NCBI GenBank assembly: GCA_002714485.1
Contig: PAXM01000012.1
Location: forward strand, 5,029-14,254
Source: Acidimicrobiaceae bacterium
Lineage (GTDB): Bacteria > Actinomycetota > Acidimicrobiia > Acidimicrobiales > MedAcidi-G1
Reading direction: 5' to 3'
Length of the DNA: 9,226 nucleotides
In this document: positions 1 through 6,167 of the stretch, piece by piece
Numbering within the stretch: position 1 is the stretch's first letter
How the letters are laid out: the number at the start of each line of letters is the position of its first letter
The notes under the pieces: generated by a model
Told to the model about the DNA's origin: nothing
Databases searched by the model: none
Seen by the model: the letters and a program-made list of their open reading frames with translations, nothing else
Translations under genes and position numbers: made by a program

Positions 1-1736
1 GGATAGAAATCGGGCAGGTCCCTTCGGGCCAGCCGGTCCTGAACTCCCCTCCAGAATTCCGTTGAGTAGAGGTCGGCGTGCACCTCGTCGAAGCGCCGTC
101 GGACCTCAGAGGACACATCACTGGGGAAGGCCATGAAGGTCGGGAACTGCTCGGGGAAAACGTCACCCGGCTCAACGGAGAACCATGGCTGGGAGCGCAT
201 TTCGTCGGCCGGGTCGTCGGTTTGGGGGATGGTCCGAAACCGGCACTCCTCGAGCAGCGTTAGTTCGTCGTAGTCGTAAAACACGACGTTGGCGTGGCGG
301 GTGACCCCGAAGTTTTTGGTGAACAGGTCGCCGGGGAACACGTTGGCGGCCGCCAAGTCTTTGATGGCCCAGCCCCAGTCAATGGCAGCAGCCACCGCCT
401 TTTCGGTCGACATCTCCCGTAGGTACAAGTTCAGCGGGTACACCTGGCGCTCCGAATAGACGTGGCGGATCACCACCTGGTTGCCGACCACCCGGACCGA
501 TTCGGCCGCCGTTTCCAATAGTTCGTCGAGCAACTCTGGGTCGAACCGATCCCTGTCAAATGAGAGGTTCTCGAATTCCCATGCCTCAACCATCCGCCCC
601 ACCCGGTCGTGGTTGTACACGAGTTCGTACCGTCGTTTGACGGCGTCTCGCGTGGTGTTCTTTGGCGGATCGAACCGGTCTTTGATGATTTTGAACACCA
701 CGTTGAACGAAACGAGGGTGAAGACGGCCATGACCATGCCCGGAGTGCCGCGGGTCCGGACGAACTTGTCATGGGAATGGTCAAGGTGCCGGTAAAGCGA
801 CCGATAGAGGCTGGTTTTGCCGTGCTGGGGGAAACCGATCGCGGTGTAGAGCTCGGCAAGGGATTTCATGGGTAGTAGCGACTTGAGGAAGCCCACCAAC
901 TCGGACGGGTTGGACCATTCCACGAAGAAGTGAGACCGGGTGAAGCTGAACAGCCGACTAGCGTGAGACTCGGTGACCAGCACCGTGTCGACCCGGAGGC
1001 CGTCGTTGGCGTGCACCACAGGGATGACGATGGGTGTCACCCGGTTCTGTTGCCAGAGCCGCCCGACCAGATAGGCGCCCTTGTTGCGGTAGAAGACGGG
1101 CCGCAACATGTCTATGCCGTCGGCCGAGAGGCTGTCCCACTCTTCTAGGAGGAATGAGTCGATGCGTGCAGCGGTTCGCCGTGCGTCGTCTTCTACGTCG
1201 GCCCACGGGGCATCGAAGGCCGCTGCCTCGAGGATCTCTCTTACCATTGCAGCTGTGTCACGGACCCGTGTGGCCGTGGTGAATAACTCGGCTCGGCCCT
1301 CGCCTCGCGGGATAGTGGTGGCACCGAACCAACGCAACTCGACGTCGTTGTCGACTCCGATGGTGGTGAAGACCCGTCGGGTCACCGAGTTGAAGAACGT
1401 CTCGGCCAGACCGAAGTCGCTGCGGTCAACTATGCGTTCCTTGTAGTGGCTGCGTCCGGCCCGCCAGACGCCCCGTCGATCGGCCACACCGTCGACCAGT
1501 GGTCGGACTCTGTCCACGGTGGCCAGGACAGTGGACCGGTGCATTAGGAGTCGTTGGTCGGCGTCGTGCTCCCGAGCGTCCCACTCCCGGTTCGTGAAGT
1601 GGGTGCCTGCCCGGCGCGACACCTTACGGAATCTGGCCATGTACTCGACGAAGCCCGCCAGGATGGTATCGGCGATCTGCCGTCCAGTTGGTTCGACGGC
1701 TAGCTGATCAGCCGATCCGCCGGCCGGGTCGTTCAC
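1..1736 (-). CDS. aceK: Isocitrate dehydrogenase kinase/phosphatase AceK (3' end cut by window edge)
   Basis: AceK phosphorylates and dephosphorylates isocitrate dehydrogenase in the cytosol, switching flux between the TCA cycle and the glyoxylate bypass. Reading the minus strand from GTG 1736-1734 gives 578 open codons to the edge with no stop. E. coli AceK is 578 aa, and a constant offset of about +13 against it suggests only a few C-terminal residues are missing. The core is unmistakable: LAELYTAIG and HGKT, then GMVMAVFTL with VFKIIKDRF, where Lys349 matches the ATP-binding Lys336 of E. coli. Next come PGDLFTKNFGVTRH (Asp470 and Asn475, matching Asp457 and Asn462) and FYDYDE (Asp488 and Asp490, matching Asp475 and Asp477). 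All active-site residues I can recall are present. The GTG overlaps the TGA of the upstream SnoaL gene (GTGA), which implies translational coupling. No aceA, aceB or icd is visible. Identity is firm; the exact start is slightly less so. Confidence 0.95.
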   Translation of the reverse strand, partial: MNDPAGGSADQLAVEPTGRQIADTILAGFVEYMARFRKVSRRAGTHFTNREWDAREHDADQRLLMHRSTVLATVDRVRPLVDGVADRRGVWRAGRSHYKERIVDRSDFGLAETFFNSVTRRVFTTIGVDNDVELRWFGATTIPRGEGRAELFTTATRVRDTAAMVREILEAAAFDAPWADVEDDARRTAARIDSFLLEEWDSLSADGIDMLRPVFYRNKGAYLVGRLWQQNRVTPIVIPVVHANDGLRVDTVLVTESHASRLFSFTRSHFFVEWSNPSELVGFLKSLLPMKSLAELYTAIGFPQHGKTSLYRSLYRHLDHSHDKFVRTRGTPGMVMAVFTLVSFNVVFKIIKDRFDPPKNTTRDAVKRRYELVYNHDRVGRMVEAWEFENLSFDRDRFDPELLDELLETAAESVRVVGNQVVIRHVYSERQVYPLNLYLREMSTEKAVAAAIDWGWAIKDLAAANVFPGDLFTKNFGVTRHANVVFYDYDELTLLEECRFRTIPQTDDPADEMRSQPWFSVEPGDVFPEQFPTFMAFPSDVSSEVRRRFDEVHADLYSTEFWRGVQDRLARRDLPDFY

Positions 1737-2725
1737 GGCGACTGGTCCTGTTGGAACGCTTGCCAGGTCGGATCAGATTCGGGCAGCGTGCCCCAGCCGT
1801 GGTGGTTGGCCGGCCAATCCGCCGGAGGTAGGTGCAATGGGTTAGCGCCTACTTCGGCGCCATAGAAGAGTTGGTGTCGTCGTCCCACGAATAGCCAGTG
1901 GCCGTCAACCCGGCGATACCGGTCGTCGTAGCGGATCGACTGGTGTATCCAGCGTTCGCCGTCTTGAATCTCGGCCCGGCAGTAGACGTGGCCGGTGGCT
2001 TCGGCCGGACCCTGTAGGGCGATCTGGTGTGTACCCACGTGCAGGATGGTCACCCCAATGGCTCGCAATTGGGCAGAAAGGTTCTCTCGGAGAGCGTCGT
2101 GGCCGGTCGCGGGTTCACCCGATGGGTGCCAGCCCACCCTTACGTCCGGGATAAATAGGTCCACCAGGGTGTCGAGGTCACGCTGATCGGTGGCCAGCGC
2201 GTAGCGGGCCACCAGTTGGCGGATGTCGGCCTCGGCCGCCAGACGGTCAGGGGTGCTCAATCCGGTGCCACCGTGGAGGCGACGGTCAGCCCAGCCTCCG
2301 GGGGTGGTGCCATCGACGCGCACCCGCCGAGCGGTGAAGCGCCAGCGGCCGTTGATCACTCGGTAGGCGTCCTGATAGCGCCCCCAGTGGTCCACGCCGA
2401 CGTCGGTCATAACCGTGAAATAGGCCTGCCCGCTAGCGGCGTCCGAGCTCTCAAAGGTCATGGCCGGCATAGAGGTGTGGTGCTGGAGGTAGCGGGGCTT
2501 GGTGGTGTCATTATCGAGTCCGTCAGTCACGGACTCTTGGGTCTCGGTGAAGATGGTCCGTATCTCTTGGATGCCGCTGTAGGTATGCCCGTCGCCCACA
2601 TCCATCACCGCGTCATCGGCGAACAGAGCCATTACCTCGTCGAATCGGCCCCGGTCACCGTGGGCGTTGTACGAGGCGACTAGGTCGCGAATCTGTTCGC
2701 GGGCATCGAGTTCCCAGGCCTCCAC
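1733..2725 (-). CDS. Tandem SnoaL-like (nuclear transport factor 2-like) domain protein
   Basis: The 330-aa protein holds two SnoaL_4-type alpha+beta cone domains, roughly residues 8-140 and 162-290. Each opens with a matching helix (IRDLVASYN...FDEVMALFADDA; IRQLVARYA...LDTLVDLFIPD) and ends with parallel strands (GRYQDAYRVINGRWRF; YDDRYRRVDGHWLFVGRR). Such domains occur in polyketide cyclases, ring-hydroxylating dioxygenase small subunits, dehydratases and isomerases; single-domain proteins of about 130-160 aa are usual, so this is a duplication or fusion. The substrate cannot be read from the sequence. There is no signal peptide or membrane segment. The open frame extends upstream to 2923, but that part is antisense to the divergent gene and lacks SnoaL character; GTG 2725 sits 4 bases after GGAAGGAG and gives a normal SnoaL N-terminus. 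Its stop overlaps the aceK start, so the two are probably co-transcribed. Confidence 0.88.
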   Translation of the reverse strand: MEAWELDAREQIRDLVASYNAHGDRGRFDEVMALFADDAVMDVGDGHTYSGIQEIRTIFTETQESVTDGLDNDTTKPRYLQHHTSMPAMTFESSDAASGQAYFTVMTDVGVDHWGRYQDAYRVINGRWRFTARRVRVDGTTPGGWADRRLHGGTGLSTPDRLAAEADIRQLVARYALATDQRDLDTLVDLFIPDVRVGWHPSGEPATGHDALRENLSAQLRAIGVTILHVGTHQIALQGPAEATGHVYCRAEIQDGERWIHQSIRYDDRYRRVDGHWLFVGRRHQLFYGAEVGANPLHLPPADWPANHHGWGTLPESDPTWQAFQQDQSP

Positions 2726-2768
2726 ACGACTCCTTCCGGTGATCGGGGCACCACTAGCGTGCCTCACG
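2726..2768. promoter_or_regulatory. Divergent intergenic promoter region
   Basis: This 43-base gap separates the divergent SnoaL-aceK unit and the aminotransferase-SDR-CoA-transferase unit, so promoters for both must lie here or inside the flanking genes. On the plus strand TAGCGT (2755-2760) fits the TAnnnT actinobacterial -10 and sits 8 bases before ATG 2769. There is no Shine-Dalgarno sequence before that ATG, so a leaderless transcript is plausible. No -35 box or operator repeat is evident, and I see no convincing -10 for the minus strand. Confidence 0.4.
2730..2737 (-). promoter_or_regulatory. Ribosome binding site deciding the start of the SnoaL-like gene
   Basis: The minus strand reads GGAAGGAG here, a near-perfect Shine-Dalgarno sequence 4 bases before GTG 2725-2723. 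The spacing is short, but no other in-frame start nearby has such a site, and it places the start exactly where SnoaL homology begins. Confidence 0.7.
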
Positions 2769-3950
2769 ATGACTGATCTCAGCGACATACGCAGCCGTTT
2801 TCCTGGAATCGTCGGCGGGATCGGAGCTCGGTGGGCCCGATTTGACGGCCCGGGCGGGACCCAGGTGGTGGACGCGGCCATCGAAGCGGCTGCTGAATGG
2901 CAGCGCAGTGGCCGCAACGCCAATTCTCACGGGGCATTTGCGGCAGCCGATGCATGTGATGCACTTGTGGAGCGGACCAGCGAGGTGATGGGGCGACTCC
3001 TGGGGGCTGATCCGGGCGGCATGGTGTTCGGGCCCAGTACGACAGCCAACATGATGGCCCTCACCCGGGCCATCGGTCGGGGCCTCGGATCTGGTGACGA
3101 GATTGTCTGTACCACGTTGGACCACGATTCCAACGTGTCGCCATGGTTGTTGCTGAGCGAGGACACTGGGGCGACGGTCCGCATGGCCGCATTCGATTCC
3201 GACAGCGGCCGCCTAGAGGTCGAGGCAGTGACGTCGTTGATCGGGCCATCGACCCGCTGGGTGGCCGTGACTGGTTCGTCCAACGCGGTGGGCACTATCC
3301 CCGATGTGGCGGCCGTGGTCGAGGCAGCCCACGAAGCGGGCGCCAGAGTGGTGGTCGACGGGGTGCACCTGACACCTCACCGGTCGGTGGACGTGACGAC
3401 TCTCGGATGTGACGTCTACACCACGTCGTCATACAAGTGGTACGGGCCCCACGCCGGGATCATGTGGGTTGAGCCAGGTCTTCTCGACGAACTAGACGTC
3501 TATACGGGGCGGGCGGCGCCTCAGCGTGGCCCGGGCCGCCTCCAGTACGGCACGCCGTCGTGGGAGGCATTGGCTGGGATCGAAGCGGCCGCCCATTTCC
3601 TGCTGTCCGTGGGGATGGACGATGTGGCAGCGTCGGAGGCGGTGCGGTTCGGGAGGCTACTCGACGGCCTGCACGCCATCGACAGGGTCCGTGTGGTTGG
3701 TCCACCGGATGCGGCGGATCGGGCTCCTACGCTCATGTTCGAGGTGTCCGGGCTTACTCCGGCGACGGTCGCCGAACACTTGGCAAGGCAGCACGTCGCC
3801 GTTTGGGACGGTCACAACTACGCGGTCGACGCCATGGTCCCACTCGGCCTGGACGCCGAGGCGGGAGCCGTACGGGCTGGTATCAGCATCTACACGACCG
3901 ACGAGGACGTGGACCGGCTGCTGTATGGCCTTGCGGGGCTAGCAGCGTGA
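2769..3950 (+). CDS. Class V aminotransferase, cysteine desulfurase-like protein without the catalytic Cys
   Basis: This 393-aa protein has the fold-type I PLP enzyme layout of the SufS/NifS class. Visible are GPSTTANMMAL (PLP phosphate region, about 88-98), LDHDSNVSPW with His119 at the cofactor-stacking position, SSNAVGTIPDV (170-180), VVDGVH with Asp197 and His200, and TSSYKWYGPHAGIM with Lys223 as the Schiff-base lysine. True cysteine desulfurases carry a Cys in a loop near the C-terminus. Here the corresponding stretch is VWDGHNYA (345-352), and the only cysteines are residues 63, 114 and 214. This matches the 'cysteine desulfurase-like' subfamily (TIGR01976 type, from memory), whose reaction is not well established. 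ATG 2769 is chosen because homology starts there; the open frame upstream (to 2667) is antisense to the SnoaL gene. Its TGA overlaps the SDR start as GTGA. A selenium-related role near selD is possible but unsupported. Confidence 0.9.
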   Translation: MTDLSDIRSRFPGIVGGIGARWARFDGPGGTQVVDAAIEAAAEWQRSGRNANSHGAFAAADACDALVERTSEVMGRLLGADPGGMVFGPSTTANMMALTRAIGRGLGSGDEIVCTTLDHDSNVSPWLLLSEDTGATVRMAAFDSDSGRLEVEAVTSLIGPSTRWVAVTGSSNAVGTIPDVAAVVEAAHEAGARVVVDGVHLTPHRSVDVTTLGCDVYTTSSYKWYGPHAGIMWVEPGLLDELDVYTGRAAPQRGPGRLQYGTPSWEALAGIEAAAHFLLSVGMDDVAASEAVRFGRLLDGLHAIDRVRVVGPPDAADRAPTLMFEVSGLTPATVAEHLARQHVAVWDGHNYAVDAMVPLGLDAEAGAVRAGISIYTTDEDVDRLLYGLAGLAA

Positions 3951-4846
3951 CCGACCCCGAGTCGGCGGGGCCTTTGGCCGCCTCCACTCAGGATCCGTCG
4001 AGGGTTCCACCAATCGACGACTGGTACCGTCTGCTGGACGGGCGGGTCGCCGTGGTGACTGGAGGCGGAGCGGGTATCGGCGGAGCCATCTCCCGGCTGT
4101 TTGGAGCGCATGGCGCACTCGTGGAGGTCGTCGATTCCGATCCTGATGTGGCGACCCTGGTCGTCGAAGACATCGAAGCGGCAGGGGGAGTGGCACGTGC
4201 CCACGTGGTCGACGTGCGGTCTGACGCTGAGGTCGAGGATCTACGGGGTGAGGTACTCGGCGAACATGGCCGGATCGACGTACTGGTCAACAACGTCGGA
4301 GACCACCGCCCGCTGGTTCGGTTCCACGATTCCAGTCCTGAGTCGTGGTCAGCCATGTACGCCGCCAACCTCGAGCACCTTTTCCGGGTCACCCGGGCTT
4401 TTCTCCAGCCAATGATCGACAGTGGCGGAGGGTCGATCGTCAATGTTCACTCCGTCGAGGGCATGCGGGGCTTTCCGGGGGAACCCGTTTACGCGGCTAT
4501 GAAGGCCGGAGCGGCCCACTTCACCAGCTCGTTGGCGGTTGGGTAAGGTCGTCGGGGGATCCGGGTGAACGGCATCGGACCGGACCTGACCCAGACCCCC
4601 CAGGTCGATTATCTGGCCGAGGACGGCCCGTCGGCGACCGGCGATCACCTCTGGGAGTCGTGGGCACCGGTGGGCCGGTTGGGCTGGCCCGACGACCAGG
4701 CCCGAGTGGCCCTCTTCCTAGCCAGCGATCTGTCTTCGTTTGTGACCGGCCACAATGTGCCTGTCGACGGCGGCACCCTGGCCGGTGGAGGTTGGTTCTT
4801 CTCGCCCGAGGCAAGCCGGTTCGTCAACCGGCCAACGGGTCTGTGA
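3947..4846 (+). pseudogene. SDR family oxidoreductase interrupted by an in-frame TAA
   Basis: Classical short-chain dehydrogenase/reductase: NAD(P)-dependent alcohol/ketone oxidoreduction on a Rossmann fold. From GTG 3947, which overlaps the preceding TGA as GTGA, there is a 30-residue leader, the cofactor motif TGGGAGIG (38-45), NNVG (115-118), catalytic Ser169 in VNVHSVEG, and Tyr182/Lys186 in YAAMK. Codon 200 (4544-4546) is TAA, where relatives read roughly 'SLAVELG..GIRVN'. After it the same frame continues without a shift through GRRGIRVNGIGPDLTQTP, PVGRLGWPDDQARVALFLA and the C-terminal VTGHNVPVDGGT, ending at TGA 4844-4846. The full product would be about 299 residues. A truncated protein would lose the substrate-binding and C-terminal parts. 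Possible reasons are a recent pseudogene, a sequencing or assembly error, or reinitiation at GTG 4565. TAA is not a known selenocysteine codon. The family is certain; gene status is not. Confidence 0.85.
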
Positions 4847-6117
4847 GCATCGAAGGGATGACGGACGAGGGCCGGCCGAGTGATCAGGAGGGGGTGGCGG
4901 GATCAGTCGGCCGCCCACTGGACGGTATCCGGATCCTGGCTGTAGAGCAGATGGCGGCTCTGCCATTTGCCACCCAACTGATGGCACGACTGGGCGCCGA
5001 GGTGGTCAAGGTCGAGCACCCTTCCACTGGAGACAGCGGGCGTGGCTCGTTGCCTGCTGTTCGTGACCCCGACGGCCGTTCGGTGGGCGCCACCTTCCTG
5101 CGAAACAACCTCAACAAGCGCAGCGTGACCATCGACCTGAAGCAGCTTGAAGGCGTCGAACTGGTGCTTCGTCTAGCCCGGAACTTCGACGTTTTCGGTG
5201 AGAACTTCCGGGCAGGAACGGCTGATCGCCTCGGGATCGGCTATGAGGCGGTACGAGCCGCTCACCCCGGGGTGGTTTACCTCTCGGTGTCGGGCTTCGG
5301 ACAGGATCCGTCCTCGCCCTACCGGGACATGGGGGCCTACGCGTCGATTGTCGAAGGGATGTCGGGGATATACGAGTTCAAGCGGGCAACGGGGCGCCCC
5401 CCGACGGCCAACCCGGTAGGAGCGTTGGGCGACATCAGTTCGGCTCTGTTCGGCACGGTTGGCGTGCTTGCCGCACTGCGTCAGCGTTACCGGACCGGCA
5501 TCGGCCAGCACGTGGACGTGGCCATGCTGGACGCCACGGTGGCCATGACCGACATCGTGGTCAACTTCTTTTCCATGGGTATAGAGCGCGAGTGGGGGAG
5601 CGGCGTGGGGATTGTCGACACATTCGCGGCTTCCGACGGCTACTTCGTGCTGCAGTGCGTGCGCGAGCACCACTTCGCCGTGTTGTGCACCGAGATCGGT
5701 AGGCCTGAGCTCGTCGAAGATGAGCGGCTAGCCACACGAGCTGGCTGGCAGGACCAACTTGACGGACTGTTACGTCCTGCCATAGAGGCTTGGTCGGCCA
5801 ACCGGACCACCGCCCAAGTGGTCGCCGTACTCTCCGGTGCTGGTATGGCCTGCGGGCCGTCGGCGACCCCGGGCCAGGTGGTTGCCGACCCCCACTTGGC
5901 GGTCCGGAACATGCTGGTCGAGACGATGCCAGGGGATGCCCCGGAACCGGTGCTGGTGCCCGGTAATCCAGTCAAGCTTTCCGAGGTACCCGAGGCCGTC
6001 GATACCCGAGTGCCGTGGTTGGGCGAGCACACCGATGACGTGCTGGCCACTGAACTGGGCTTGGGTAAAGCTGAGCTGGCCGACCTCCGATCACGGGGTG
6101 TCATCGGAGCGGCCTGA
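4843..6117 (+). CDS. CaiB/BaiF family class III CoA-transferase
   Basis: Class III transferases move CoA between acyl groups through an enzyme-bound anhydride and thioester, as in formyl-CoA, carnitine and bile-acid CoA-transferases. The 424-aa product has the expected order: LDGIRILAVEQ and ARLGAEVVKVEHP near residues 27-63, NKRSVTIDLK, VFGENFRAGTADRLG, GALGDISS with Asp197 at the nucleophile position (Asp169 of formyl-CoA transferase), TGIGQHVDVAMLDA, and the C-terminal LGEHTDDVLATELGL. GTG 4843 overlaps the SDR stop as GTGA; ATG 4858 is an alternative start but has no well-spaced ribosome site. The open frame upstream to 4345 is the shadow of the SDR. Position after the SDR suggests activation of a carboxylic acid or CoA thioester in the same pathway. 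Substrate is unknown. Family call is firm. Confidence 0.93.
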   Translation: MSIEGMTDEGRPSDQEGVAGSVGRPLDGIRILAVEQMAALPFATQLMARLGAEVVKVEHPSTGDSGRGSLPAVRDPDGRSVGATFLRNNLNKRSVTIDLKQLEGVELVLRLARNFDVFGENFRAGTADRLGIGYEAVRAAHPGVVYLSVSGFGQDPSSPYRDMGAYASIVEGMSGIYEFKRATGRPPTANPVGALGDISSALFGTVGVLAALRQRYRTGIGQHVDVAMLDATVAMTDIVVNFFSMGIEREWGSGVGIVDTFAASDGYFVLQCVREHHFAVLCTEIGRPELVEDERLATRAGWQDQLDGLLRPAIEAWSANRTTAQVVAVLSGAGMACGPSATPGQVVADPHLAVRNMLVETMPGDAPEPVLVPGNPVKLSEVPEAVDTRVPWLGEHTDDVLATELGLGKAELADLRSRGVIGAA

Positions 6118-6118
6118 C

Positions 6119-6138
6119 CCGGCGCCTACGGTGGCCGG
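6119..6138 (+). terminator. GC-rich hairpin after the CoA-transferase, possible terminator
   Basis: The stem is CCGGCGCC (6119-6126), the loop TAC, and the other arm GGT-G-GCCGG (6130-6138) with G6133 bulged and one G·T pair, giving eight pairs. It begins two bases after the CoA-transferase TGA. No T-run follows, so it is not a classical intrinsic terminator; actinobacterial terminators often lack one. It may separate selD from the upstream unit or merely stabilise the mRNA end. Confidence 0.35.
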
Positions 6139-6152
6139 TGCACGCGACGTGG

Positions 6153-6157
6153 GGAGG
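6153..6157 (+). promoter_or_regulatory. Ribosome binding site for selD
   Basis: GGAGG lies 10 bases before ATG 6168 inside a G-rich run. It supports ATG 6168 as the selD start over the internal GTG at 6252 or the upstream in-frame GTG at 6138. Confidence 0.6.
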
Positions 6158-6167
6158 GGGTGACGAC

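Noticed and set aside
470..1206. Other open frames across the aceK region on both strands
   Set aside because: They lie inside the aceK coding sequence in other frames and have shadow-type composition without recognisable domains.
2667..2768. N-terminal extension of the aminotransferase frame
   Set aside because: It overlaps the SnoaL gene antisense, and family homology begins at ATG 2769.
2726..2923. Upstream 66-codon extension of the SnoaL frame
   Set aside because: It is antisense to the aminotransferase gene, has no SnoaL-like sequence, and a good Shine-Dalgarno sequence precedes GTG 2725.
4530..4570. Frameshift in the SDR gene
   Set aside because: Both halves are in the same frame (4565 minus 3947 is a multiple of three); the lesion is a nonsense codon, not an indel.
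4345..4842. Long open frame (590 codons) running into the CoA-transferase from 4345
   Set aside because: The first 166 codons are the SDR gene read in another frame and have Arg/Pro/Gly-rich shadow composition; CoA-transferase homology begins near 4900 and the start is GTG 4843.
5325..5370. Apparent loss of the catalytic Asp in the CoA-transferase (GAYASIVEGMSG where some relatives have YD)
   Set aside because: On aligning with formyl-CoA transferase the nucleophile Asp169 corresponds to Asp197 in GALGDISS, which is present.
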